Source: Cytophagaceae bacterium
GTDB lineage: Bacteria > Bacteroidota > Bacteroidia > Cytophagales > Flexibacteraceae
Assembly: GCA_947458545.1 (NCBI GenBank)
Contig: CANGYH010000001.1
Coordinates: 434,001 to 498,000 of the forward strand
Reading direction: 5' to 3'
DNA length: 64,000 nt
Shown here one piece after another: positions 37,444 to 46,257 of the stretch (position 1 is its first letter; the number at the start of each line of letters is the position of its first letter). The position numbers and the translations under genes are program-made. The notes under the pieces were generated by a model, which ran no database searches, was not told the origin of the DNA, and saw nothing but the letters and a program-made list of their open reading frames with translations.

Positions 37444-38367
37444 CTAGTCAGGTAACTGCGCCATAACAAAACTTAGATAAAACCTATTCACCATGTAAGC
37501 CTCGGGTACGGCCGCCGTTCCAGCCAGGTATGTCAGCATACCTTCTGGCGGCTCCACTCCAGCATCTAATTGGTTGTGAAACTCGGCCGCTTTGGCCATA
37601 AAAGCGGGCAAAGCCGTTTCTAGCTGGGTAGACAAACCACCGCCCAAGACTCCCTCTAGCACAGCACAGAATATTCTACTTTCTGTAAGACCTACGTGAG
37701 TCTTTCTATTTAATTCATTTATAACCTTTTTTAACTCTTGTATCATCTTTACAAGCACCTGTTGGTCCTCTTGCGTGAATTTTTGTTCATAAATTTTTTC
37801 CGTAAGTTCAGACAACGCCCCTTTCAGTTTGAGCCGGTACGTCGCAGAAAGGTAATCTTCAATAGCCCAGACCCTAGTTGCATCGATAAAGCTATGTACC
37901 ACGGCTGAGGGCACCGCCAAATCAACCAAGGCCGCAATCAGCGTCTGTATGCCTTTGTCGATTTGGGCCGGCAACCGATGTTTTTCCCGCTTCTGGTAGG
38001 TCTCAACCAGCTTCGGTTCTAGGTTTAAAGTGGTGCCATCTCCTAAAAAAACAGGTACCTGATAGACAGGCCATTTAAAAGAGGTACCGGCAAAATCATG
38101 CGTCATCCCCAACAGTACCAATGGCTTAGTCGCATCTATAAACCAAAGACACGGGACGGCCTTGCCCGAAGTTTCTACCCCCTTGACAAACACACCCGGC
38201 AACACTTGCTGATAGACAAGGGCAGATGGCTCGGCAAACAAAAGCTGCCCTGTGCTGGCTTTAGGCCTTCGCTTCTGCGCCTTCCGCACTGGTACAACCG
38301 GCGTAACCTCTTGGTAAACCCTGCTTAAGACACTGTAGAAGTCAGACATGCTTTCGAAAACCCTCAT
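37444..38367 (-). CDS. Hypothetical cytoplasmic protein, 307 residues
   Basis: I do not recognise the family. There is no signal peptide or membrane helix. After a basic segment (KAQKRRPKAS, about 30-40) the N-terminal half is beta-rich with short strands such as VKGVETSGKAVPCLWFID. The C-terminal half is predicted helical and amphipathic, with charged stretches such as QVLVKMIQELKKVINELNRK. Bases 37700-37810 are more AT-rich than neighbouring genes. A second ATG at 38349 is possible. A hairpin terminator of the ERF gene lies just upstream, so it is likely a separate unit. Function unknown. Confidence 0.6.
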   Translation of the reverse strand: MRVFESMSDFYSVLSRVYQEVTPVVPVRKAQKRRPKASTGQLLFAEPSALVYQQVLPGVFVKGVETSGKAVPCLWFIDATKPLVLLGMTHDFAGTSFKWPVYQVPVFLGDGTTLNLEPKLVETYQKREKHRLPAQIDKGIQTLIAALVDLAVPSAVVHSFIDATRVWAIEDYLSATYRLKLKGALSELTEKIYEQKFTQEDQQVLVKMIQELKKVINELNRKTHVGLTESRIFCAVLEGVLGGGLSTQLETALPAFMAKAAEFHNQLDAGVEPPEGMLTYLAGTAAVPEAYMVNRFYLSFVMAQLPD

Positions 38368-38401
38368 CTACTGTATCACAGCGATGCTGGCTGCCAAAAA
38401 T

Positions 38402-38430
38402 ACAAAAGCCTGCCCTAGGCAGGCAGGCTT
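38402..38430 (-). terminator. Terminator after the ERF gene
   Basis: On the minus strand AAGCCTGCC and GGCAGGCTT form a 9-bp stem with a 7-base loop and TTTT-rich tail, 17 bases after the ERF stop codon. Confidence 0.7.
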
Positions 38431-38446
38431 GGCAATGTCACCTCGG

Positions 38447-39139
38447 TTAGGCTAGCTCTCTGTCGTGCACAACCAGGGCCTCGTTGAGGCGCTCCCGGTA
38501 ATCGCGTCTGATCTTGTAGTTCTCCATCTTGGCCAGAACCATGCCCCCCTTGCCACTCTGGATGGCCTCCATCATGGCCTGAAACTGGGCCTCGTTCAAC
38601 CAGGGCCGCTGGTCAGACTCAACATTTATGCTTGTTGTCAAGGTTTTAGGCTCAGATACTTTGGCCTCAACAGGTTTTGCTGCACCCAATTGGTGGCTTT
38701 GATACTCAATGTCCTTCTCCTCTGTAGTGGGGATCATGAACATCTGCATCAAAGCATATTTCAGGGCAGAGCTAGCAGCTTTAGAGCTGGCCTTATCGCC
38801 CGTATCCATAGCCTCGCCCCGCATAATGCTGCTTATAGACGAGCCATCTTCGGCAAAGAAGGTGAACTCGATATCCATAAACGTGTACACCATCACGTTG
38901 CCAGCCTTGTTGAGGCGCTCCTCCCGCTCGGCATGGATAACCTTGCTGGTAAAGAACACTTTATGTTTAGCAAACAAGCCATGTAGCTCGTTATACATAT
39001 CGTCAATACCTCTGAAGGAGTATCCCTGCTGAGGATTCTTACGGCTTTTCTCAATGGCCGAAACCTCAGCCATGATAGCGGGTATCTTCTCGAAGATCAA
39101 CGCGCGCTCTTGTTTGGTTACTTCTTTAGTGGTTGCCAT
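38447..39139 (-). CDS. ERF-family single-strand annealing protein (phage-type recombinase)
   Basis: From the ATG at 39139 the protein has 230 residues; an upstream in-frame ATG at 39175 adds a hydrophobic segment not expected here. It matches the ERF recombination family: YSFRGIDDMYNEL, the central MRGEAMDTGDKASSKAASSALKYALMQMF segment (with the GDKA..KA...A.KYA pattern) and a charged C-terminal tail. ERF proteins anneal single-stranded DNA in phages and plasmids. No integrase, capsid, exonuclease or other phage gene flanks it; neighbours are an unknown protein and a sugar transporter. It may be a domesticated or stranded mobile-element gene. Confidence 0.82.
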   Translation of the reverse strand: MATTKEVTKQERALIFEKIPAIMAEVSAIEKSRKNPQQGYSFRGIDDMYNELHGLFAKHKVFFTSKVIHAEREERLNKAGNVMVYTFMDIEFTFFAEDGSSISSIMRGEAMDTGDKASSKAASSALKYALMQMFMIPTTEEKDIEYQSHQLGAAKPVEAKVSEPKTLTTSINVESDQRPWLNEAQFQAMMEAIQSGKGGMVLAKMENYKIRRDYRERLNEALVVHDRELA

Positions 39140-39281
39140 CAATAGTACAACCAGATACTGGGCAAAAAAGGTCACATCCTCAGCAATTTTTTACTGCCTC
39201 AACCTGCCCTGAAAGCTACCCAAAAGGCATTTTAGCCCAATAACCGCGCCTTACTCAGAGTTAACCCACAAGGCACCTTGC

Positions 39282-40445
39282 CTATCGTCTAAGCCTGAAT
39301 AGTGCAAACGTCGAGATCAGCACATAAGCCACCATAGGTACCACCAGCGCCGGCCGTAATCCTCCGAGCGCATCTGCCAATGCACCATGCAATAAGGGCA
39401 GCACGGCTCCGCCAGAAATTGCCATCACCAGATAGCCAGACGCCCGGTTTGCCTGAACGTCCAAACCAGCCAACGTAAGCGAAAAAATGGCCGGAAACTG
39501 AACGCTATTGAAAATACCCAACGCCAGCAGCGCCAGGATCCCAGACAAACCCCCAAGTTGCATACCTAAAAGCAACAAGCAGGCGCACACAGCCGAAGCC
39601 GCCAACAGAACGCTCGCAGGCCTGAAACGGCCAAATAGCAAACTACCAGCCAGCCTACCCACCAAAGAGCCACTCCAATAAACAGAGACCCAAACCCCAG
39701 CCTGCGCTACAGAAATACCCAACCCACTGTTCGATATGATGCTCAGCAAGCTGCTGCCCACGCTTATCTCTGAGCCCACATAACAAAAGATGGCTGCGGC
39801 CCCAAGCCCTATCTGCCATCGCTGGGATGCGCTCGCCGGGGGCAAGCTCTTACTGGAATGTAGAGTATCAGGCAATGGCTTAACCCTGGTAAGCACTGCC
39901 ATAGCAATTAGTACAACTGCCAGAATCCCATAAGGCAACAGCAGTTGGTTCACGTCGTAAGCGCCCGTGTCCATCAGCATTCTTGTCGCCAGCGGTGGCC
40001 CTACCAGTGTTCCTAGGCTGTAAAAGGCTTGCAGAATAGACATCCGGCTGCCTGCACTGTCAGCGCTACCCAAAAAGGCGCTATACGGATTGGCGGCTAC
40101 CTGAAAAACGGTAAGCCCAGTGCCCAATACCAACAGTGCACCCAAAAAGTATGGAAAGCGCCCCATCTGCGCGGCAGGCAAAAACAACCCGCATCCGCAA
40201 GCAAGTAACACGCAAGCAACAATCAAAGTCTGCTGATAACCCCAGCGCGCTACAAGCCTACTGGCCGACAAACTAAAGAGCAGGTACGCCCCAAAAAAGC
40301 AAAGCTGCACCGCAGTTGCAGCCACAAAGCTCAAACCAAAAACCTGCTTAAAGAAGGGGTTGAGCACATCGTTGCTAACCGTGATAAGCCCTGCCAGGAA
40401 GTATTGCATAACCAGCAATAGCAAGGCATAGCGGCGGTTGGGCAT
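39282..40445 (-). CDS. Sugar MFS transporter (FucP-like)
   Basis: The 387-residue inner-membrane protein has about 12 helices. It matches the fucose/glucose/galactose permease branch of the major facilitator superfamily: SNDVLNPFFKQVFGLSF in helix 1, QVAANPYSAFLG and MSILQAFYSLGTLVGP around helix 4-5, and NSVQFPAIFSLTLAGL in the second half. It likely imports a hexose with protons. An ATG at 40526 would add 27 residues with a hydrophobic stretch; the chosen start at 40445 matches the usual position just before helix 1. It is divergent from the HAD phosphatase gene, and a sugar-phosphate phosphatase neighbour fits sugar use. Confidence 0.88.
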   Translation of the reverse strand: MPNRRYALLLLVMQYFLAGLITVSNDVLNPFFKQVFGLSFVAATAVQLCFFGAYLLFSLSASRLVARWGYQQTLIVACVLLACGCGLFLPAAQMGRFPYFLGALLVLGTGLTVFQVAANPYSAFLGSADSAGSRMSILQAFYSLGTLVGPPLATRMLMDTGAYDVNQLLLPYGILAVVLIAMAVLTRVKPLPDTLHSSKSLPPASASQRWQIGLGAAAIFCYVGSEISVGSSLLSIISNSGLGISVAQAGVWVSVYWSGSLVGRLAGSLLFGRFRPASVLLAASAVCACLLLLGMQLGGLSGILALLALGIFNSVQFPAIFSLTLAGLDVQANRASGYLVMAISGGAVLPLLHGALADALGGLRPALVVPMVAYVLISTFALFRLRR

Positions 40446-40549
40446 AGGGTTGACGGCACTGGTTTGCATAAGGCACGCGAAGATGGCAGCCACAGTGAGC
40501 AACCATACTCGGCGGCCCGAGGCCATGCATCAGCCCTAACTTTGGGCTG

Positions 40550-41212
40550 ATGCAAGACCCTAGGCCCCGCGCTTTTTTGTTCGATATGGACGGCGTCATC
40601 TGTGACAACAACGCCTGGCACCGTACCAGTTGGCTAGCTTATGCCGAGCAACTGGGCAAAAAACTCTCTGAGCAAGACATTGAGGCCAAGGTGTACGGTA
40701 AAACCAATGCAGAAATCCTGGCGTTCGTCTTAGGCCGCCCTGTAGAGGCCGAAGAGCTACACCAGCATGCCGAAGCCAAAGAGGCACTTTTCCGCCAGCA
40801 ATACGGGCCACATTTTGCGCTTACAACTGGCTTAGAGGCTTTTCTGGCGGCAACCAAACAACAAGGCATAGCCATTGGCCTGGCCACCAATGCCCCACAA
40901 AGCAACCTAGAGTTCACCTGGCAAAAGGGCCAATTAGCCCGCTTTTTTACGGTACGCACCCATGCAGCCGAGGTAGCACTCCCCAAACCAGCACCAGACC
41001 TTTACCTGCTGTGTGCCGAGCGGCTGGGCGTTTCTGCTACCCAATCTATTGTGTTTGAGGATAGCCTCACCGGCATCAAGGCGGCCCGGGCAGCCGGGGC
41101 CAAAGTTGTAGGCGTGGCCAGCACCATGAGCGAAGCCGTTTTAACCCCCCTCTGCGATAAAGTCATCACAGACTTTGCCCAAATCACCCCTGCAGACGTA
41201 TTGGCCGTATGA
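40550..41212 (+). CDS. HAD-family phosphatase/phosphomutase (beta-phosphoglucomutase-like)
   Basis: This 220-residue cytoplasmic haloacid dehalogenase-type enzyme has the nucleophile motif FDMDGVICDN (Asp12, Asp14), motif II near GLATNAP, motif III around LPKPAPDLYL and the magnesium-binding acidic motif FEDSLTGIKAARAAG. A helical cap lies between motifs I and II. The overall pattern is that of beta-phosphoglucomutase or a sugar-phosphate phosphatase; the two cannot be separated without structural comparison. Its TGA overlaps the ATG of the next gene (ATGA). It is divergent from the FucP-like transporter. Confidence 0.88.
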   Translation: MQDPRPRAFLFDMDGVICDNNAWHRTSWLAYAEQLGKKLSEQDIEAKVYGKTNAEILAFVLGRPVEAEELHQHAEAKEALFRQQYGPHFALTTGLEAFLAATKQQGIAIGLATNAPQSNLEFTWQKGQLARFFTVRTHAAEVALPKPAPDLYLLCAERLGVSATQSIVFEDSLTGIKAARAAGAKVVGVASTMSEAVLTPLCDKVITDFAQITPADVLAV

Positions 41213-41466
41213 CCAAAACCTGGATAGACATCATCAACGGCACCGGGGTAACGCTGATTCTGTTGGCCTTCTTCCTACAGCAGGCGGGCAAGCTTAGCAG
41301 TACCGCAAGGGCGTACCTATGGCTAAACCTGGTAGGGTCTGCTTTGGCCTGCCTGGGTAGCTACCTGATGGGCGCTTGGCCCTTTGTAGTATTAGAGGGC
41401 GTTTGGGCAGCCGTATCACTGTTTGGCCTCTTCAAGCCAGCAACCAAAGCAAGCCATCTAAGCTAG
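41209..41466 (+). CDS. Small membrane protein (CBU_0592-like)
   Basis: The 85-residue protein has three hydrophobic helices: TGVTLILLAFFLQQAGKLS, LWLNLVGSALACLGSYLMG and WPFVVLEGVWAAVSLFGLFK. This is the pattern of a widespread small inner-membrane family of unknown function (CBU_0592-type). It overlaps the preceding HAD gene by 4 bases, so it is probably translationally coupled to it. A 55-residue membrane protein follows 9 bases later. Confidence 0.7.
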   Translation: MTKTWIDIINGTGVTLILLAFFLQQAGKLSSTARAYLWLNLVGSALACLGSYLMGAWPFVVLEGVWAAVSLFGLFKPATKASHLS

Positions 41467-41475
41467 TCTAAACCA

Positions 41476-41643
41476 ATGGGCAAGCTAAAATCCCTCATCC
41501 AAGACCCAACCGCCCTCCTTTACGTTTTGGGCTTTGCTGCTCCGTTCGTCCTGCAGATAGGCATCTTTCCGTTTCAGAAACTCTCCATGTTCTCTGAAGA
41601 CCCTAAGGCCTACGTACGCTTCTCTAAACGCCCACCTAAATAG
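41476..41643 (+). CDS. Small protein, 55 residues, one membrane segment
   Basis: I do not recognise this protein. It begins MGKLKSLIQDPTALLYVLGF, with one likely membrane segment (about 13-35) followed by FPFQKLSMFSEDPKAYVRFS. It overlaps the GTG start of the next gene by one base (TAG/GTG) and follows the CBU_0592-like gene by 9 bases. This tight four-gene packing makes a real gene likely. The FPF..SMFS stretch resembles the loop after the first helix of some bacterial multi-helix membrane families, so a two-gene split of one membrane system is possible; this is weak. Confidence 0.45.
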   Translation: MGKLKSLIQDPTALLYVLGFAAPFVLQIGIFPFQKLSMFSEDPKAYVRFSKRPPK

Positions 41644-42605
41644 TGCCTGGCGCCGCTTTGTTCTTGCGTATCCTTTGGTTGCTGGGGCTGTTACTATGGC
41701 TCGCGGGCCTGTTGCTGGCCGAGCAGCTTCCGGCATCGATTCCCATAATTGGCAGCATGGCCATTGGGGGGCATACAGAAGCATCCATATGGCTGCGGCT
41801 CTTTTCTATACCCCTGCGCGCCGCCATCGCTTGGCAATTGGGCCTAGCGCTATGGCAAGGCGTTAAGTCAAAAATCAACATACAACCAAACACTATTGAG
41901 GTTCGCTATCTGCAGGCAGCCTGGCAAACGGTCAGCCTGTTTTATATCAGCGACTTATATCTGTTTGACCTTCACCATCCCCAATGGACTGTGGCGGTAA
42001 CACTCACGCTTTTGAGTGCAGCATGGGCGGCAGCGCTTCTAACGGGCCGTGGTCGGACAGTAATGATGTTCGTCCTGTTCTGTGCATTAACGTGGGGCAT
42101 TTGGCAAGCCCAAGCCTCGGGCACAGAGAACAATGCCTTTACCACCTTCGGACTCCAAGGCCTTGCGCTAATGTTGGGCGCGCGTCGCGGGCAACCGAGC
42201 CCGGGCACCTTACAGGCATGCTACCTGATCCCGGCTCTGGGGTACATTTTCCCTTTCTTCGAGAAGGTACTGCTCAATCCCCTCGGCTGGTTATCAGGCC
42301 AAACCATGGCCGCTTATGCTGAGATTTACACCGGCCAAGTACATGGCACAGCCACAGGTATTGCCTTATCGCTTGTGTTGTTGGGCTTCCAAGGCTCCTT
42401 CCTTGGCATTCTTTTCAAACCAGCTCTGCTGCCTTGGTTATATGCCGCTGCCATAGTTTTTCATGTGGTAGCAGGCGTAATACTCGGCTTCCCCGGCATC
42501 CTAAACCCTTGGATAACGGCGCTGGGTATCGGTTGGGTAGCTTTCCTGCTCAATAAACCATCTGCAGCCGGCGCGCAAACCACAAGTGTCGGCCCGCAGA
42601 TGTAA
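41643..42605 (+). CDS. Multi-pass membrane protein, possible HTTM relative
   Basis: This 320-residue protein starts with a GTG that overlaps the previous stop. It has about eight hydrophobic helices, from FLRILWLLGLLLWLAGLLLA to ILNPWITALGIGWVAFLL. Loops include LFDLHHPQWT near residue 105 and the cluster FFEKVLLNPLGWLSGQTM near 210, followed by a helix with FHVVAGVILGFPGILNPW. This distribution is weakly reminiscent of horizontally transferred transmembrane (HTTM) domain proteins. No catalytic motif is certain. It is last in the four-gene unit, and a separate T9SS gene follows 23 bases later. Confidence 0.55.
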   Translation: MPGAALFLRILWLLGLLLWLAGLLLAEQLPASIPIIGSMAIGGHTEASIWLRLFSIPLRAAIAWQLGLALWQGVKSKINIQPNTIEVRYLQAAWQTVSLFYISDLYLFDLHHPQWTVAVTLTLLSAAWAAALLTGRGRTVMMFVLFCALTWGIWQAQASGTENNAFTTFGLQGLALMLGARRGQPSPGTLQACYLIPALGYIFPFFEKVLLNPLGWLSGQTMAAYAEIYTGQVHGTATGIALSLVLLGFQGSFLGILFKPALLPWLYAAAIVFHVVAGVILGFPGILNPWITALGIGWVAFLLNKPSAAGAQTTSVGPQM

Positions 42606-42628
42606 ATTGCGCTGCACAACTACAAATC

Positions 42629-44584
42629 ATGAAAAAACTCGTACTATTTGCCTTAGTGGCAGTGGTTGCTAGCCTTGGGGTGTCGCAATCAGCTTCGGCC
42701 CAGGCGCGCCGCAGTGGCCGCGACGCCTTCGGTTATACCTGGCTCCGGAACGATACCGCAGGTGGCCCCACCTACAACTGGATCGACATCCGCACCACCG
42801 GTACCCGCGTCACCGGCATGGGCGACGACATGGTGGCAGGCCCCTTCAACATTGGCTTCGACTTTAAGTACTTCTGGAACTCCTACAACCAGCTTTATGT
42901 AGGCTCCAACGGTTACCTCATGTTCGGCAATGGCGACAACATCGCCTCTGGAGACTTTGCCGGTATCGGCAGTGGGATGCCCCCCATTCCATACCAAGAC
43001 AATAAGAACAACTTCATTGCACCCTTCATGGCCGACCTGACCTTCATCAGGAGCAATGGTCAGCCCGCGGGCAATGCAGGCCTCTACTACCAGCAGCAGG
43101 GCTCTAAGTTCATCGTAACCTTCGACCAGGTCGCTTTCTGGAACCAGGCCACCGCCGGCCAGGTAAGCGGCAGCATGACGTTCCAAGTCATCCTCGACGG
43201 TGCCGACAGCTCTATCACCATGCAATATCAGTCTATGGCTGGTGTGCCCTTCTCAGGTTACACGGGTATCAAATACACCCTCGGGTACGAAGATATCAAC
43301 GGCCTGAATGGCTCTAGCTTCGGTGCCTTCATCCGCAACCCCAACCCGCTCCTGCTTAGTGGCTTTGCAAACCGGGCCTACAAAATCAGCTACCCCCGCA
43401 ACTCCACCTTCCAAATCCTTGACGTTGCAGCAGACGGCGTTTTCAACAGCGACAACGGCGCGCAGTTTTTCCCCCTTGGTGGCACCAACAACGTCGTATC
43501 AGCCGTTGTGCACAATGCAGGTACGGTTGACGTAACTGCCCCTTTCAACGTTAGCATTTCTGTAGAAGACCCATCTGGCACAGTGGTAGCCAGCGGCAAC
43601 GTGCCCGTAAACAGCCTTGCACGCAGCCAACGCGCCACTGTTAGCCTGCCCGCCCTGCCTGCCAACGCACAGGCTGGCACTTATCTGGTGCAGGTAACTA
43701 CGGATGTAGCCAACGACGGCGTTGCCGCCAACAACAACCGCGCCGGTATGCTCAAGATTATTGACACGGCTGCCTCTCCGGTCATCTACACTTTTGGCCA
43801 AGGCGCGTATGGAGACAACCAGCGTTTTGCCGGCGACGATTTCGGTAACTACATTCCATTCGCCAGCTCCCCTACCCGCCTCACGGGTGTCTTCTTCGAC
43901 ATGGGCTGGGTTGATCCTACAACAGACTATCAAGACTCCTCTCAGTACCGTTTCTACGTTTACCGCGAGTCTGCTACACCCAACGTCCCCGGCGATGTGA
44001 TTGACAGCGTAGAAATCGACTGGAACCGTCAGTTCGACTATGACTCTATCGCACCTCTTAACCTGAACATAGCCAACATCGGCCCCATCCGCCGTCATGT
44101 GCTGTATTTCAACCAGCCTTACAGTGTAGCTGGCAATGGTGTGTACGTTCGTAGCCGTTATATCGGCCCTCCCCGCCGCTTCTTCTGGAACCGTGTAATG
44201 GCCGATACCGTTGCACCCTACAGCTACCGTGGCTACGAAGTACAAGGCGGCGTCTGGGGTCCAGACCGTAACCGGTCAGAGATCAACTATTCGCTTGGTG
44301 TGGTAACCCGCACCATCATCACGGCCAACCGTGCCACCCTACCCCGCGAGCAAGTCAGCACCTTCCCCAACCCAGTGGTTGATCAGGTTACCGTGCGCCT
44401 GCCTAAGTCAGCGGATCGCCTCGTGGTGCTCAACACGCAAGGCCAGGTAGTGGCAACCGTTGACCGTCGGGCCATCCGCGGCAACAATGCCACCTTCTCT
44501 GTAAGCCACTTGCAGCCTGGCGCATACGTTATCAAAGGTTTTGCTGGCGGTAAGGCCTTTAGCAGCCGGTTTGTAAAAATCTAG
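42629..44584 (+). CDS. T9SS type A secreted protein with beta-sandwich domains
   Basis: The 651-residue protein has a signal peptide (MKKLVLFALVAVVASLGVSQ, cleavage near SASAQ). Its N-terminal 200 residues form a beta-rich domain with GFDFKYFWNSYNQLYVGSNG and YLMFGNGDNI, resembling nidogen-like extracellular domains. A CARDB-like immunoglobulin domain follows at about 280-375. A further beta region is present from 390 to 545. The tail, VSTFPNPVVDQVTVRLPKSA through HLQPGAYVIKGFAGG, is a T9SS type A sorting domain. It should be exported to the surface; function unassigned. A strong terminator follows. Confidence 0.85.
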   Translation: MKKLVLFALVAVVASLGVSQSASAQARRSGRDAFGYTWLRNDTAGGPTYNWIDIRTTGTRVTGMGDDMVAGPFNIGFDFKYFWNSYNQLYVGSNGYLMFGNGDNIASGDFAGIGSGMPPIPYQDNKNNFIAPFMADLTFIRSNGQPAGNAGLYYQQQGSKFIVTFDQVAFWNQATAGQVSGSMTFQVILDGADSSITMQYQSMAGVPFSGYTGIKYTLGYEDINGLNGSSFGAFIRNPNPLLLSGFANRAYKISYPRNSTFQILDVAADGVFNSDNGAQFFPLGGTNNVVSAVVHNAGTVDVTAPFNVSISVEDPSGTVVASGNVPVNSLARSQRATVSLPALPANAQAGTYLVQVTTDVANDGVAANNNRAGMLKIIDTAASPVIYTFGQGAYGDNQRFAGDDFGNYIPFASSPTRLTGVFFDMGWVDPTTDYQDSSQYRFYVYRESATPNVPGDVIDSVEIDWNRQFDYDSIAPLNLNIANIGPIRRHVLYFNQPYSVAGNGVYVRSRYIGPPRRFFWNRVMADTVAPYSYRGYEVQGGVWGPDRNRSEINYSLGVVTRTIITANRATLPREQVSTFPNPVVDQVTVRLPKSADRLVVLNTQGQVVATVDRRAIRGNNATFSVSHLQPGAYVIKGFAGGKAFSSRFVKI

Positions 44585-44604
44585 GTTAGACCTATAGTAA
44601 CGCT

Positions 44605-44632
44605 AAAAGGGAGGCCTAGGCCTCCCTTTTTT
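44605..44632 (+). terminator. Rho-independent terminator after T9SS protein
   Basis: AAGGGAGGCC-TA-GGCCTCCCTT is an almost loop-less 10-bp stem ending in six T residues. Confidence 0.85.
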
Positions 44633-44727
44633 GTTGTATTTATAGCTTTACTTGCCCTATTGTGGGTGCCACATACCTTTCTGTATCTTGCGCCGAAATA
44701 ATTGACTATTACACCTCTTTAACCTCT

Positions 44728-46206
44728 ATGTCGCTAGTAGCAGGCGCAGTATCCGAACTTCAAGACCTCCTCGGCGCTCAATTCCAGGTAAATCAGGCGC
44801 ACCTTAAGGCTTATTATCAGAACGCCACGGAGTTCCAACCCAAAGAAGTGCTAGGGGTGGCCAAACCAAACAGCCCCGAGCAGGTACGGCAGATCCTCGA
44901 AGTTTGCTCACGGCAGAGTCTTAAGGTGTATACCTTTTCTACCGGGATGAACTGGGGCCTCGGCTCCAAAATCCCCACAGAAGGCCAGTGCGTCTTGTTG
45001 GATATGGCTGGCCTAAAGCAAATCCGGGCCGTGAGCGAGGAGTATCGCTATGCCATAATTGAAGCTGGTGTAACTCAAAAGGAGCTCTCTGACTACCTTG
45101 AGGCCAAGGGCTACAACCTCATTTTACCCGTCACAGGATCCTCTCCGCATAGTTCTATCCTTGGCAATTCATTAGAGCGTGGTACCACCTTTTTGACGCA
45201 CCGAGCCCAAGACCTCCGCAACCTAGAGGTTATCCTGCCCGACGGCCAACTCGTCCGCACAGGCTTTTGGGAGACCGCCAACGGAGAAGGTGGCCTTGGC
45301 GACGAGCTACACTATAGTTATGGTAATGGCCCCGACGTCAAAGGTTTGTTCGTACAGTCTAACCTCGGCGTTGTAACGGCCGGCGTCATAGAACTCTTGC
45401 CTAAGCCTGAGACCATCAAGTTGTTTTGGGCCTCTGTAAAAGAAGCCCAGCTACCCGCCTTCTTGGACCGTTGTAAGCAACTCTACCGGATGGGGGGTAT
45501 GCGCAACATCATGCACGTGGGCAACGAAAAGCGCATGAAGATCACGGGCAAGGGTATTTCGTCAGACAGCGTCTGGGTAGCCATGACAGCCCTGCAAGGC
45601 CCCAAAGGGCTGGTAGAATGGCAAGAGTCTGCACTGACTACCTACCTGAGCGGTCTGGTCTCTACGATGCGGTTTGTCTCCTCTGCCGACGACCTATCTG
45701 AAGAGCCAGTGCTGGCCCGCATGATGGACCTGCACAAGGGCAAACCTACCACCATCTTCTTGCAGGCCATGTACAAGAGCGAAGACTCTGCCGGCCACAA
45801 CGTCGACTATGATATCGACCGCGGCGATGTAGGGATGCTCTGCTGCCTGCCGGCCTTCCCCATGGACGGTGCCCGCATCCTGAAAGCCGTAGAGGTGGCC
45901 AATGCCATAGCAGAGGAGCACGGTTTCTTGCTGGCCACCACCATCAACCCCGTCAACGACCTCTACGCCGAGTCTGTCATCAACCTGTACTTCAACAGAA
46001 GCTCAGAGGCCGACATAGCCAAGGCCCACCACTGCAACAGCCTGATTCACAAAAAATTGGCAGACCTAGGCTACAAATTCTACCGCCTAGATGTTAAAGA
46101 GATGACACATGGCTATCATAACCCCATGTCTATCTCTGTGCCCAAGCTCCTTAAAGGCGTCCTAGACCCCGAAGCCCGGCTCGCAGCAGGCAAATATGGG
46201 GTATAG
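44728..46206 (+). CDS. FAD-linked oxidase, VAO/4-cresol dehydrogenase type
   Basis: From the ATG at 44728 the protein has 492 residues; an upstream GTG adds residues outside the family. It contains an FAD-binding PCMH-type domain (about 35-220). Identifying segments are VGAVKPN-like AKPNSPEQVRQILEVC, STGMNWGLGSKIP, and ILGNSLERGTTFLTHR near 160-175. The C-terminal catalytic domain has SVINLYFNRS and PMSISVPKLLKG. Similar enzymes oxidise phenols, alcohols or hydroxyacids. Substrate and electron acceptor are unclear. No signal peptide is seen, so a cytoplasmic enzyme is likely. It is single and terminated by a hairpin shared with the convergent regulator. Confidence 0.83.
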   Translation: MSLVAGAVSELQDLLGAQFQVNQAHLKAYYQNATEFQPKEVLGVAKPNSPEQVRQILEVCSRQSLKVYTFSTGMNWGLGSKIPTEGQCVLLDMAGLKQIRAVSEEYRYAIIEAGVTQKELSDYLEAKGYNLILPVTGSSPHSSILGNSLERGTTFLTHRAQDLRNLEVILPDGQLVRTGFWETANGEGGLGDELHYSYGNGPDVKGLFVQSNLGVVTAGVIELLPKPETIKLFWASVKEAQLPAFLDRCKQLYRMGGMRNIMHVGNEKRMKITGKGISSDSVWVAMTALQGPKGLVEWQESALTTYLSGLVSTMRFVSSADDLSEEPVLARMMDLHKGKPTTIFLQAMYKSEDSAGHNVDYDIDRGDVGMLCCLPAFPMDGARILKAVEVANAIAEEHGFLLATTINPVNDLYAESVINLYFNRSSEADIAKAHHCNSLIHKKLADLGYKFYRLDVKEMTHGYHNPMSISVPKLLKGVLDPEARLAAGKYGV

Positions 46207-46227
46207 AAGCAACCGTGCTTTCAAACC

Positions 46228-46253
46228 AAAGGCCACCCCGTAGGGTGGCCTTT
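46228..46253. terminator. Bidirectional terminator
   Basis: AAAGGCCACC and GGTGGCCTTT pair around a short loop (CCGTAG), between convergent oxidase and response-regulator genes. T-rich tails exist on both strands. Confidence 0.8.
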
Positions 46254-46257
46254 GTCG

